Assembly (NCBI GenBank): GCA_020152595.1
Contig: JAIGNY010001203.1
Location: 167,501-231,500, forward strand
Source of the DNA: Chiridota heheva
Lineage: Eukaryota > Echinodermata > Holothuroidea > Apodida > Chiridotidae
Direction: 5' to 3'
DNA length: 64,000 nucleotides
Below, one piece after another: positions 47,300-59,259 of the stretch. The notes under the pieces are model-generated. The model was not told where the DNA came from and did no database searches. It saw nothing but the letters and a program-made list of their open reading frames with translations. The translations under genes and the position numbers were made by a program. The first letter of the stretch is position 1. Every line of letters starts with the position of its first letter.

Positions 47300-47692
47300 A
47301 TCAGTAACGAGTGTTATGAAGTACAAATTAGTATCGAGTATTATGAAGTACCAATTAGTATCGAGTGTTATGAAGTACAAATTAGTATCGAGTGTTATGA
47401 GTACAAATTAGTATCGAGTGTGATGAAGTACAAATTAGTATCGAGTGTTATGAAGTACAAATTAGAATCGAGTGTTATGAAGTACAAATTAGTATCGAGT
47501 GTTATGAAGTACAAATTAGTAGTACAAAATTAGAAGTACAAATTAGTATCGAGTGTTATGAAGTACAAATTAGTATCGAGTGTTATTAGTAAGTGTTATG
47601 AGTACAAATTAGTATCGAGTGTGATGAAGTACAAATTAGTAACGAGTGCTATGAAGTACAAATTAGTATCGAGTGTTATGAAGTACAAATTA
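47300..47692. repeat. 27-bp minisatellite (GAAGTACAAATTAGTATCGAGTGTTAT)
   Basis: About 14 tandem units of a 27-bp motif containing AAGTACAAATTAGTATCGAG, some truncated (47515-47540, 47585-47600). The short + strand frame inside is a repeat artefact. Confidence 0.93.
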
Positions 47693-49022
47693 TGTTTTTT
47701 TGTTAATGCTGTAACATATCATTCAATATCAATAAAGACTTCATCCAGATATAATTCTTAAAGCGCATGTTGGTGTAGAGTACTTATGCATGTTCAACAA
47801 GTATACAGTTGATGTACACATGATAAATAACTCTGGTTATAAATTTTCAGTTCAATGCATCCAAACTCACCAGTGTTTATAACTCACTGATGAAAACTTC
47901 CTTTTAAAAGTCAAAATGAATCCTCAGCCCCACATTACACACATGACTTTGCCCTTCAGCAACTAAATCAGCAATACCTGGCTCTTTACAATAAGTTCCA
48001 TTGTGTGTATATAGATGATTGGGAGTGTAATTGCTGTTGTGTAAAATCACTGAACTATCTGTGGTGGGTTTCTTAATTGCTTCTAGCAGAGTCTAAAAGT
48101 CATACCTGCCAAAATGAAGGTTCTTACAGTTAAAAAGACTAATAAAAATTTGTAGCAAGATTGGGCATAATGATAAACCTTCATTAGTCCCAAATAAGCA
48201 TTATCAAAACCACAGACTTCAAAAGACAAAACTGTGATTGAGAAGCTCCAATCTTCATTCATTGTCACTCAAAAATATACCTGATGTGTTTTGTCTTTTC
48301 ATAAAGGGCTGAAAATCTGACTTAAACAGAAAAGATACATTTGAAAGCACTTTCTTTCATCTTGCAATCCTACATAAACTTTTGTATCAATACATATATT
48401 GCATTCAATTTCTCACTTCAAGTTTGATTTAAAGGCACATTGGATGCTGAACTCAGCATAAGCAGGGCGGGGTACATATAGCCCCCCCCCCCTCCCCCCA
48501 CACACACACCCTGTTCCATTCACACCAAAAAAACATGGAAAGGGAGACAAATGACATAATCAAATCAAAGGATGATAAAACGATTTGAGAATGAACTACA
48601 GGAGATATGACAAACAATGATTGATGACACAAGACAGAGCAAATGGCAGCTGCTGTCACAGGTTTTAAAGCTCTGTTTAACAGCTAATATTAATACATTG
48701 CATCTGAATCTTTTTCAAATAAAAACCATCAACAGCTGACACCGCAACTGTGATCATGAGCCCCATTCTCCCCATAACAATCCAAAACTTCCCCAATCTT
48801 CATGCTATAAAAACCACTGCCATGGTGCTCAACACATTAACGTAGCACAAGATAAGCTTTACTGCTACAACACAACTAGCACCTGCATCACATTACGATA
48901 CCGAACAGGTCAAAACCTTATAATGCACATATAAAGCCAATTTTCTTTCAAGGCTTAAAATGATGAAAAATTCCAGCTTTGCTGGTAGATGTAAGAATGA
49001 TTTTGAATTCTGAAAGATCTGA
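47693..49022 (-). other. ROS1 3' UTR candidate region
   Basis: Sequence immediately 3' of the ROS1 stop codon on the - strand, probably transcribed as 3' UTR at least in part. A poly-C/poly-CA stretch lies at 48480-48510. No other gene is recognised. Confidence 0.45.
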
Positions 49023-49780
49023 TTACACATTGTAGATTTCTACATTTGTGGTGTCTCCATCTTCACCATCCTCTACAAACTGCCTGAAGGGATTAGGATG
49101 TCGTATTATTGCAGCCGCACCTCCATTTTGAGACGGTTGGGAATTATTTGCGCTTTGATTAGATTGAGAGTAAGGAGGTGCTTGTCTACTTTGACTGCCA
49201 GTTCTATATGGAGGGGGATCTCGATCAGTTCTACCTTGACTTGGCGACCTCAATGGGCTCATTTGAGGCCTAGGTTGACCCCCTGGGCTTGGGGGTTTGG
49301 GTGCTTCCCCAAGCGGTCCACCCATATCAGGAGTCAAGAACTGTGGGGGAACAGGTGCCTGTCTCTTCTTTGAATCAGAGTCGTGTCTCATGGCTCCACT
49401 TTTCCTTGTGGGAATATTGACACTTCCACCCCGACTGACCCCATCCTTCGATCCTGGTTTAATATTTGCATTAGCCGAGGATGCGCTCCTTCCCACAGGT
49501 AACTGAAAGTACCTGTCCCCAAGAGCCTGCTTGTTCTTCTCCCATGATTCACTTTCAAGAGCGGCATCCAGTATAGGTCTAGGACTGGATGGACCACGGA
49601 AGCTCCCTTCCCGTTTAGGCTCCCTTGGTGTGGGTACCTTCTCTGGAGGTAGGTTGATATCTGGTGGGTCAAGTGGTGCTGGTATGCTTCTTCGGGTAAG
49701 TTCTTTGGTGTCCATGGGTTCAAGGTAGTCATCATTCCCAGGCGTATTTTGCAACTTGCTGTACTTGACTTTTTCATCAT
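49023..49780 (-). CDS. ROS1: ROS1-type receptor tyrosine kinase, last coding exon (C-terminal tail)
   Basis: The acceptor (minus strand) is ttctcttacag before 49780 and the stop TAA is at 49025-49023. About 251 residues follow the kinase domain: DDEKVKYSKLQNTPGNDDYL at the start, then a long Pro/Ser/Arg-rich disordered region. That region has PPPYRT and APPYSQ, and the chain ends VEIYNV. Tyrosines in DDYLEP, DRYFQL, PPPY and EIYN are potential phospho-docking or WW-domain sites. No similarity to the vertebrate ROS1 tail is apparent. The exon phase (two bases completing the GAT codon) joins the exon at 50992-51122 exactly. Confidence 0.88.
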
Positions 49781-50455
49781 CTGTAAGAGAAAACGATACC
49801 AAAATGTTCCATGAAACTCTCTAAAGGTCCTCTCCATACGCTGGGTAAATGATAATCTACTACCATGCAAGGTGCCAGCTCTTTGATTCCTGATTGGTCA
49901 AATTAAGAACTTAATCAAAGTAACTGCTATCCTCTCTCCCAGCCACAAAATGCCATACATTTTGTTCCATATTTTGAAAATAAATCAACGTTTTGGAAGT
50001 TGAAAATTAATTTGTAATTTAAAACTTGAACTGGCCAAATGCTAATCATAAAGCTTTGCTATAAAAGTGTCTTTCAGTTGAAAATCGAGGCAAAATACAG
50101 CATGTCTACACTTGCAGAATTTTCCTGAAATATGACTTAGTTTCATAATTTTCAAATAATTATTTCATTCCCTGCACACTGAAATATATACTTCTTTCAT
50201 AATTAAGTTCATTGATAAAAAGAAGCCAGCTGTCACATTACTAAAATAACTCAAAATATCAATGGGGGTTGTAAAAATTATTCATGATGCTATTAATTTT
50301 TCCATAGCATTTTTCTACCCAAAATTCCTTACCTACGCCAGCGATATCTTAAGTGATTCCATACACACCATAACAAACGATATTCAAATATTAAAATCAT
50401 TTGGAAATTCTGAGCTATGGAGAGTTTAGCTTCATGATGTACAATGTGAGTGAGA

Positions 50456-50530
50456 TAAACAAAGGACTCCTGCAGATAAACAAAGGACTCCTGCAGATAA
50501 ACAAAGGACTCCTGCAGATTAACAAAGCGT
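50456..50530. repeat. 20-bp tandem repeat, four copies
   Basis: AACAAAGGACTCCTGCAGAT is repeated nearly perfectly about three and a half times in a ROS1 intron. Confidence 0.93.
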
Positions 50531-50559
50531 ATGAACAAAAGGTTTCAAATTTCCAGTAT

Positions 50560-50965
50560 AAGTCTTTGATTTCTAAAAATACAATTTAAATTCCGAGTTT
50601 AAATCTTTGACTTTCAAAATTACAGTATAAAATTGAAGCATATTTCTTTGAATGGAAAAATACAATTTAAATTCAGAGTACACATCTTTAAATTTAAAAA
50701 AACATAATTTAAATTATGAGTTCAAGTGTGAATTTCCTAAACATAATTTAAAATGCAAGTATAAGTGTTTGAATTTCAAAAAACATTCTACATTCCAAGT
50801 ACAATTCTTTTAATTTCCAAAAACACAATAAAAATCTGTGTATACGTCTCTGAATTTCAGAAATACAATTTAAATTCCAAATATACATCTTTGAATTGCC
50901 AAAAAATAATTTAAATTTTGAGTATAGCTCTTTAAATTTCAAGTAGGGATCTTTGATTATACAAA
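50560..50965. repeat. Degenerate repeat of about 60 bp
   Basis: Six or seven diverged copies of a unit with AATTTAAATTCCGAGT, then ATCTTTGAATTTC and AAAAACA. It lies in the ROS1 intron next to the exon at 50992. Confidence 0.7.
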
Positions 50966-50991
50966 AAGAAAATGGCAGCAAATTGACTAAC

Positions 50992-51122
50992 CAATGAAAC
51001 CATCATTTGCATATCCAGCTCCATAAGACTTTCTCCTGTAGGCTTCCACTCTATCTAATATACTTAAGAAAGACGGCCTGTCCTTATGCATTCTCTCCCA
51101 ACACTTTGTCATCAGGTCGTAT
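50992..51122 (-). CDS. ROS1: ROS1 kinase domain, C-lobe end exon
   Basis: Minus-strand acceptor tgcttccag before 51122 and donor gttagt below 50992. Translation gives YDLMTKCWERMHKDRPSFLS then ILDRVEAYRRKS and GAGYANDGFIG. The CW-x6-RP-x-F motif is kinase subdomain XI, which closes the tyrosine kinase fold. The exon joins in phase to its neighbours. Confidence 0.94.
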
Positions 51123-51484
51123 CTGGAAGCAAACAATTATAAGACAGTTGATTATTATCATGGCATTAACAGATATGTACCAATGGCGGTGTTTGTTGTA
51201 TGATATGCCCAGAGGGCAGAATCTTGACAACACACCAGCTCTTCCAGGACTTGCACAACTACCGAGGGCATGTCCTTGAATAAAATAAATGCAAAAGAAC
51301 TAAGGAATTAGAGATGAAACCTCCCAGATTCATCTGAGGTTGTCCTTGAAAAAGTTTGGTAGAGTGTGAATATGAACAAAACAAATTTTCATAACCTATC
51401 AAGGACACGTAATTTGTAGTAAACATGTTCTCCAAGAAAATATATTCTAAAAATTAATGTTGAGGCAGTTTTTATATGCATATT

Positions 51485-51888
51485 TAATGCACAGGGCAAA
51501 GGACTTTGACACGAGTACAATCGCCGGACTTTAGAAGGGTCATTCACGAGTAAAAAGTCCTTTGTTTGTTCGTTTGATGGGGGCTTTATAACAGCACACA
51601 ACAGTGAGGGTCAAATTGTGCCTGAGAGGTGAAACAGGGGGAGATTGAGAGAAACACAAGAACTAAATGCCAGAAAGCTGGGATCAAAGAGAGGTGCATA
51701 GGTGAAAAAACAAAGTAAAGTTGGGGAGGAGGGGGAGAGGAGGACAAAATATGATTGTAAAGGAAAGCATGATAAAGGAAGGAGATAATTTTATCGGAAG
51801 GTTTTTCTAGAAGAGCTTGGCTATTGAGTTGTAGCAAAGGAAGCTCTGGGAAGGTTGTACATATTAAAAGTCCTTTGAACCGTGCATT
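51485..51888. mobile_element. MITE B, copy 2, interrupted by a LINE 3' fragment
   Basis: The left arm TTAATGCACAGGGCAAAGGA (51485) and the right arm GTAAAAAGTCCTTTG plus AACCGTGCATTG (51551-51564 and 51878-51888) are inverted repeats of one small palindromic element. The right arm is split by a LINE fragment with a 12-bp duplication. Confidence 0.78.
51565..51865 (-). mobile_element. 5'-truncated Jockey LINE 3' fragment with perfect 12-bp TSD
   Basis: The minus strand matches the 3' end of the 37-42 kb element: CTTCCCAGAGCTTCC at the 5' side through CCTCTCAGGCACAATTTGAC to the tail ATCAAACGAACAAACAAAGG. It is flanked by AAAAGTCCTTTG at 51553-51564 and again at 51866-51877, a perfect target site duplication. 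Only about 300 bp were reverse-transcribed. Confidence 0.87.
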
Positions 51889-52283
51889 GAATACGAATAT
51901 AAACATGATGCCAAATATTAATCTTTTTACAACATTTTTGTGTTAGATTGTTTAAAATACATACAAAACAAACTAAAAAGAATGAAAATCGAGACAGGTT
52001 TACATATATTTTATCAAAATATTTTTTCCCAAAAATGTTCCTCTTTTGAAAATGGAATAAACACAAATAATCATGGTCATGCATTAACAGGATTTAATGC
52101 ACAGGACATAACAATGCAAATACTCCATACAAACTTGATAAGATTTATCAACATAAACCCCTTCTAATGATGAAAATATGTATCAAATAAACAAATGGAG
52201 ATTCTTGAGAAAAGAGTCCTTGGCAGGAAAGTGTTTGTTGATGTACTCCATCAATATTGTAAAGCATGCATAGTGGTACTTAC

Positions 52284-52418
52284 ATATCATCAGGACATTC
52301 CTCTGGTCTATCAAGACGCCCTCCATCAGTCACAAAATGAAGCACCTCAATGTTCGTCCTAGCTGGATACGGCTGCTGACCAAAGGTCATGACCTCCCAC
52401 ACCAAGACACCAAAAGCC
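52284..52418 (-). CDS. ROS1: ROS1 kinase domain exon (subdomains IX-X)
   Basis: Minus-strand acceptor gtttttag before 52418 and donor gtaagt below 52284. Translation gives AFGVLVWEVMTFGQQPYPAR then TNIEVLHFVTDGGRLDRPEE and CPDD. The preceding exon supplies SDIW, giving the DxWxFG motif of subdomain IX. The GQQPYP and GGRLxxPxxCPDD elements match vertebrate ROS1 closely. Confidence 0.96.
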
Positions 52419-52624
52419 CTAAAAACAAAAACAAAAAGACTATCCTTGCCGGCATGTTTATACAAAACTACGAAAAACTAATCATGATCTGTGATCTAAT
52501 AATGGTTTTCAAATTTCAAATATCAAAGGAGACTTCCATTTTTTGGCTGTTGCTCCCTCACCTGAGCTCAAAACTTGAATCTATCCGAGTCATTATCCAT
52601 CCAAACCATTAGGCTCATACAGCT

Positions 52625-52880
52625 GGGGCTTATCTCCGGTTTCAATGGCGCAAGCGGATGAGAGTACATGACTCCCACTGGACCGGACGCCGGTTTTACA
52701 CAGATTACGTGCCCAGCAGTGCTGGTACTCATTTTACAGCTGAGTGGACTGAAGTAAGTAAAGGGTCTTGCTCAAGAACACAATGCACAATGCAGGGTTC
52801 ACGACGGGAATCAAACCTAGTGCCTTTCAAATACAAGCATGAGTCCTTACCCACTGAGCCACTGCATCTTCGCCTGTACA
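52625..52880. repeat. Dispersed SINE/DNA repeat
   Basis: Contains CCAGCAGTGCTGGTACTCAT, then AAAGGGTCTTGCTCAAGAAC and CCCACTGAGCCACTGCATC. This phrase is common in repeats of fishes, lancelets and sea urchins. A shorter copy is at 44070-44185. It is intronic to ROS1. Confidence 0.7.
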
Positions 52881-53819
52881 CCACCTGTTTTATGAAATTG
52901 CTGCTAGATATTAAGCTTGCTCCAAATGTCAACATATCTTAGTGAAGACTTCCAACTCAATTTTTATTTAAAAAAAAAAAGCATTTCCTTAAATTGCAGC
53001 TTCAGTGAATGTAACTCTGTTGGGATATTGGTATCAGTTTGAATACTGAACATTACACAAACAACTTTTGGAAATCTTTATTTTGAATAGTAAGTAGAAA
53101 TGACTTTTTTGAACTTATATTGCTTGTTAGGGTTATGGGTAAGTTATTCAGTTGTTTGCTTGGGTTACTGGCAAGATTGCTGGTTTCATTGCTGGGATTT
53201 GACAGCATTTCAGCAGTCTCAGTCATATGAGCTACAGAGTGAAGAATACATTATCTCAACTGCCATTGAACAATATCCAAATTTAAGTACCATAAATTGG
53301 GGATGAAATTGCATCCTAAAATAATTGATTAGTTACCATTATATCACTACAATTAAAAGGTTATGCAACAAATGTGTGGTGGGGTAGTTCTGCCTTATAA
53401 TTGTGAAATTGCTCTTATAAAAACATTGGCCTATGGAGCAGTTGCATGGTGGGTCATGTTTCACTGCAGCGGGGAATTAAAATTAGTGTTTAAAATCTAG
53501 AGTCGAAGACCCTCAGAAGCACTGTATTTCATGTGGTTTTCATTGCAGAATATTACTTAACACTGTGTCAAATCCAGGGTCTAAGCCTTGCGTTCCTTAT
53601 AATTTTGGTAGCAGAAATTTACTTCATAATGGGTAAAATCTAGAATCAAAGCCCCTGGAAGGCTGAAAGCCCTGCATTTTTTGCAACATTGAAAGCATGA
53701 AACTTGTTTAATATTGTGTCAACTCCAAGGGTGAAATCTAGGTAGGACCAGGGGGCAAAGCTCCTGGAAGAATATACCTTTCTCGTAAATTTGATAGCAA
53801 AAAATCTCTTAAAATTGGG

Positions 53820-53985
53820 TTTGTTTATTTGATAAAGGCTTAACAACACCAAGACAGTGAGGGTCAAATTGTGCCTGAGAGGTCAGATCATTTCAGAGGT
53901 AGGAAGAAAAGAAAATAGGGGAGATTGAGAGAAACACAGGAATTAAAAGCCAGAAAGCTGGGATCGAGAGAGGAAGTGCATTTCA
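53820..53985 (-). mobile_element. Jockey LINE 3' end fragment
   Basis: Shares the terminal segment (GACAGTGAGGGTCAAATTGT, CCTGAGAGGTCAGATCATTT) and the tail phrase TTTGTTTATTTGATAAAGGC with the copies at 37090 and 51565. It stops at about 53985, so it is a very short 5'-truncated insertion distinct from the one at 54476. Confidence 0.78.
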
Positions 53986-54475
53986 TTATCCAAATTTCAG
54001 TGATTTGATGCAGATACTTAATGCACAGATTCACCTGCTTGCAATTTCCAAAGAATTCTCTTTTCATGTCATTAGTTGTTGTGCTCCTTAAAATTTCAAA
54101 CAGTCAAACCCAACCTGATAAATAAGCAGGTCGGGTCAGACTTTTCTTCTTTATTTTCTTTATCCTGAAAACCACAAGTAATTAGATTCAAATTCCCTTA
54201 TCAATGGCCCCATTGTATTCGTTCTCCATGTTGAGCAGTTATTCTAAGTAAGATAAGTGGTCTCATTGTTTGCTACAGTAAGTTTGTGGTCATAATTTAC
54301 TGGAACAAATTTTTAAGCAAAAGAACAAGTCATGTATGTTTTCAACAACCAACATGCTCCAGCAAGACATCATGAATTCAAATTTCTTTTAAATTAAAAA
54401 TTGTTGAAATACAAATAGATGGAAAACTGTTTGACAAAGAGATTTTTGTCTTTTATGACAAAAAGGAGGAGTAGG

Positions 54476-56155
54476 AGGAGTCTGAGAAAAGTATGGAGAC
54501 TTATAGCCAGGAAGCTGGGATCGAGAAGGGAAGTGTAAGGGTGCTAAGAAAAGGCAAAAGTAGGTAAAGGGGGGTGGGGAAGGAGGACTAAATATGGTTG
54601 TAGAGGGAGGCATGATGAAGGAAGGAGATAGTTTTATCTAAAGGGTTTTTCTGGAAGAGCTAGGCTATGGAGTTGTGAGGGGTGAGAGAAGCTCTGGGAA
54701 GTTTGTACAGGGGGCAGGCAAGGAGGATGTGGTGGACTGTGAGGGGGAAATGGCAATTGTTGCAGAGGGGTGAGGGGTAGCCAGTAAGGAGGTGGGAGTG
54801 TAGTGAGGTGGATGTGACCTATTCTAAGGCAGGTAATGTGGACGTTGTCGATACGGGAGAAATTGTGGATGGTGGGTTTGGTCGGAATGGTGGGCTGGAT
54901 GTCGTGGAGTTTGTTGTTAATTTGGGAGGTTTACCAGCAGTCACAGACAAGGGAAGCGATAAACGATTTGATGTCAGAAAGGGTTTTGGGAAAGGGGGTT
55001 AGAGTGGAGGTTAAGTGAAAGCTTAGCGGCTGCATCAGCTCTGTCATTGCTAGGGTGCCAACATGGCTGGGTATCCAGAAGAAAATAATACTATACCTGC
55101 AAGGGTGGGGTGGGGAGAGTTTATGGAGGAGGTGGGACCTGGGGTTATCCCATCTAAGATTAAGTAAAGTAAGGACAGACATGGAGTCTGAGAAGATGGC
55201 AAAGTGGCTGAGCGGGGAGAACTCGATATAGTTGAGGGTGAGTAGGATGGCCTTGGCCTCAGGCCAGAAGATGGATGAGTAGCTGGGAAGCCTGCTACTG
55301 AGGGTGCTATCTTTGATGATGGCAGCAGCCGTCTTGTTGCCTTCCTTGAAGCCATCAGTATAGATGAAGGTGTAGTTTGAGAGTTGGTCTTTAATTTGGT
55401 TGTGAATGAGATTGAGGTGAGTTTGGGTTTTGTAATAAGTGGAGAAGCCCAGGTGGATAGAAGGGAGGGGGTGGTCCAGGGAGGAGGTGGGCCAGGAGAA
55501 GGTGCCAAGAGTGGCGGGGTTGATGCTGAGATGGTGGAGGTCGGGTTTGATCTGTAAGTTTAAGGGAGGGGCAAGGGTTTTAGTCCTATCAAAGAGGGTG
55601 GAGAAATTGGGGTACCTAATGAGGTTGTATACAGGGTTTTGGTGTTGGTGAGGTCTAAAAGCATAGGAAAGACTAAACTTTCTACACCTTAGTAGAAAAA
55701 TTTGTTGGCTTCAACGTGAAGGCTAGTGATGGGGAGGTCCTGTAGGCACCCAAGAAAAGCCTGAGGCTATATTTTGAATGGTGTTGATGTGGTTGAGGTA
55801 AGAGTTGTGAGCGACACAGTAGACAATAATGCAATAGTCGAGCTTGGCATAAATGGTAAGTCTAAAGATTTTGAGGAGAGTGTGGGGGTTCCACACCAAG
55901 TGGTGTTGTAGAGGAGGCAGAGAAATTTGAGGAAGCTGTTGTATTTCTGTTTCAGGTTGGTGATGTGTTGCTTGTAGGAGAGCTTGGGGTCCAGGGGTAA
56001 ACCCAGGAACTTAGTGTGATCAACTTTAGGTGTGATTGCCATTGAGCACTAGGTTTGGGTTGGGTTGGAGGTTGTTGAAATGACAGAAGTGCATGCAGAC
56101 TGTCTTGTCTTTGGAGAATTTAAAACAGCTATTGTTGCACCAATCTTGCAGCCAA
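54476..56155 (-). mobile_element. 5'-truncated Jockey LINE copy (RT end, RNase H)
   Basis: The - strand begins inside RT with FKFSKDKTVCMHF (about 56090-56130) and continues DHTKFLGLPLDPKLSYKQHI. RNase H follows, with SIYTDGFKEGNKTAAA at about 55330-55375 (the Ser of TDGS replaced by Phe) and a diverged 3' part. It aligns with 37210-38885 of the larger element throughout. The match ends sharply at about 56155, the truncation point downstream of the YVDD catalytic motif. Confidence 0.88.
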
Positions 56156-56689
56156 TTAAATTATATTTGATAAGATTCAAAATCAAGTCTGCATTATCAA
56201 AGTTCACACTCAACAGCCCAGTCTTCAGTGGCATGGGCCTCCATTGTTTTTGCCACGGACAAAATAAAAGTGCCTCTTTGTTGAAATTTTGGTAGCCTGT
56301 ACATAACATTTTTAATCGTTGCAAAGAAGGTGGAGAAGGGCACATCAGGGTATGGCTAGGGGCTGGGTATATATCGTAAGTTTGCCCTGGGCCCCAATTC
56401 AAAGATGCTCCAATAATGACAATTGGGGTGGCCTGCACACCCATGGCAAGGATTTTTTTTTTACAAAATTATAAGCGGAGAAAACTAGGTAGCCAGATGT
56501 GAATGCTTTGCTTTTTCAGTATGACGTTATTATGACGTCATCCCGAATACTCGAATAATACTCCACAATATAAATGGATCAAAGAGGTCATTTTGTTTAA
56601 CAATCTTGCAAATTTTTTTTGAGAGGGGGAGGGGGGGGGGTGTGATGCTACCAATAACTAGCTTTTGTTTTCTAATAAACTGCACATTC

Positions 56690-56955
56690 AGCAGGCCTGT
56701 AGTCAGGAATTTAAAAGGGGTTCATTTTTCATAAAGAAGGGCAAAAATTTTGAAATTCTGAGTGCTTATGATTTTTCTAGATTTCAAAAAGGCACTTATC
56801 AACAAAAGAGGTTCAAGATTTTGAACGAAGAATGTTATTCATGTAGAAGGGCAACAAACCTTGAAATTCTGGGTGCTTATTGTATTTGTAGATTTCAAAA
56901 GGGCATTCTCAACAAAAAAGGTGTTCATTTTCTTGGACAATCCCCCCTCTCCATG
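56690..56955. repeat. Dispersed repeat with a 105-110-bp tandem duplication
   Basis: It opens with GGCCTGTAGTCAGGAATTTA. Two tandem units follow, each with TTCAT-AAGGGCAA, TTGAAATTCTG-GTGCTTAT and AGATTTCAAAA-GGCA (56730-56838 and 56839-56940). It is intronic to ROS1. Confidence 0.65.
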
Positions 56956-57199
56956 AATAATTAGTAGCATTAATAAGTAACCTGAGATATGAGTCAAATT
57001 TACAACTAGTTCTCGTAACAGTTTTGTAGGCTAAAACTTCGCTTGTATGGATAAAACCGAATGATGATGACGTCATGGACGTTACAGCTCTTTCATTCTA
57101 GGGTAGCTTACAGGTATGACGTTAGTCCTTACAATATTGTGTTTAATTTGCTGACGTGATGTGACACCATTAGGCTATTACCTGGCGCAGATAGTGGGG

Positions 57200-58560
57200 G
57201 CAAGAGTGGTGATCGCCCCAGATAAAAAACTGAGTGAAAAGTATCATTTTGCCCCCGTGCAGCAAAAAATGGGTAGAAAGAAATTTAAGATAGGCCTAAG
57301 TATGGGATCACATAAAATTACAATTATTTCGATCTAAAATGATGGATAAGATAAATATGATTTTCAAGGATGCTAGTAGTGTGTGTGTGTGTGGGGAAGG
57401 GGGAGGGGGCACTATGCTCTCTATTGCAATTAGTTGCTAAGGTATGATTCTATAACGTGTTTACAATCACATTCCTTCCGAATTTTCAGGAAATATCATT
57501 CAATTTTTAGAAACTACCTTCATTCCCGTGCAGTTTTCTTCATTTTGGGGCAATTTTTGGGACATTTTCTTCTTAATCAGGAAATATGATCAATTTTCAT
57601 CAATTACCTGAAATGTTGCCAAATATTACTAAAATTTTCACTGATTTTACCAAATTTTCCTTCAATTTGATATTAATAAGTCCCAGTCTAAAGAAAAAGC
57701 ATGCGGCAGGAAATGTGAAATCTTATGGAGTACCTTTTCCCCTGCTCCCCACTTCCTAAGACTCTGCACCCCCCCCCCCTCCCGCCCCTTAATCGGCCGG
57801 ATACCCCGAGTCGAGCAGAATCATGCCCGACTTGGCTAGATATCTGAGACATGCATTCCATCTCGACTCAGCATGATGTTGACAATATACTTAGGCACAG
57901 ATCATATAGTCAGGCAGAGAGGCAGAATGTACTTTTTTAAATCAGTGATTTGTCAAAATAATGCCCGATTCCGCTATCTTTTCTGAAAATAATGGAATTT
58001 TCCCCCAAATCGAAAAACTACCTGGAAATGAAAGAAAAGTTCTGAAAATGTTAGAAAAATTTTCAAGAAAATTGCCTGAAATTAATTTAAGTTCGAAAAT
58101 TAGCCCAAAATACACTAAATTTCCCCAAAATTAAAAAACCTGCATGAAATGTGAATGAAATTGCTTAGAAATTAAGGAAAGCTCCTGAATATTGAGGATA
58201 ATTTCCTAAAAATTGACCAAACATTTTGCAAAAATAAAAACCTGCACAAAAACTAAGAAAATTTCCTGGAAATTAAGAATTTTCAGAAAATCAAGAAAAC
58301 TGCCACAGAAATTTGGGAAAGCTACAAATATTCATGATAACCCCCTCCTTTCCCCTCCCATAGGCAAAAAGCTGTAATGAAAACAATACTCAAAATTAAT
58401 TGTTTATTCACAGATTCATTGCGATTTTCAGACAAATGATTCTGATTGAGTAAGATGGGTATAGCCATGTACACATTGATGAAAAAATTGATTAAAACAC
58501 ATAATCACATACATCAATTTATACATTTTATCCTGGCTCTGCCCCTGATCATTCTCTGAT
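57200..58560. other. ROS1 intron with AAATTTTC-rich dispersed repeat
   Basis: Reiterated GGAAATTTTC/GAAAATTTCC phrases at 57480-57700 and 57980-58330, ending near CCTGGCTCTGCCCCTGA at 58532. They resemble 9300-9690 and 33120-33470. No gene is recognised. Confidence 0.45.
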
Positions 58561-59052
58561 CTAAATAGTTCACATCTCTGCCCGACCTAAAGTATATTGC
58601 CAGCACTCGGAAAATGATTCTGACGTTTAAGGCCGAGTATAGGGCATATGATTCAGAAATGTCTATAATCCCGATCATCTCTCGGAAGGTGTTCCCCATG
58701 AAAAGGCCAAAAAACATAAACTATTTTCCAAATCATTTTCAAAGTATTTTAATTCAATTTTCCTACCATTTCTCTTCACATACCATGTTTTTTTCCTTTT
58801 TCTAGGGGTGTAACACTCCCACATCCTCTTAAGTTATGCCCCTGCCCTGTCCTTTCCCATATTTGTCCCTGCTCATAACATTAGGCAATAGAGTTCTACC
58901 AAGGACTGCAGGACCCAAATGTTAATTTTATTAGAGTAATCACACTATCACAACTTGTAATAATAATGATAATAATAATAATAATAACATTAATACTGCA
59001 ACTACTACTATAATATTACTATGGTATTGCTACTACTAAGACTACTACAAAC

Positions 59053-59259
59053 CATATATCAGATAAGTTTGTGAACAAGCCATCAATGAGTGCTTCTGGC
59101 GCCATCCACCTGACAGGAAGCAGACCCTCTCCCTCCTTGCGGTAGTAGTCATGTTTGTAAAGGTCTCTTGCTAAACCAAAATCTCCAATTTTAACAATAC
59201 GCATCATCGGGTCCTCATATCCTTTACATGAAACAAGGCAATTCCTGGCTGCAAGATCC
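59053..59259 (-). CDS. ROS1: ROS1 kinase domain exon (catalytic and activation loops)
   Basis: Minus-strand acceptor tttcttcacag before 59259 and donor gtttgt below 59053. With the preceding exon it gives the catalytic loop HRDLAARN. Then come [20 protein letters not shown] (DFG metal-binding motif and the YxxxYY activation-loop tyrosines of the insulin-receptor/ALK/ROS group) and [20 protein letters not shown]. All catalytic residues are present. The less common donor gtttgt is noted; the phase fits perfectly. Confidence 0.97.

Noticed and set aside
49098..49870. Open frames overlapping the last ROS1 exon in other phases
   Set aside because: Shadows of the real exon; only the frame ending at 49023 joins the kinase exons in phase.
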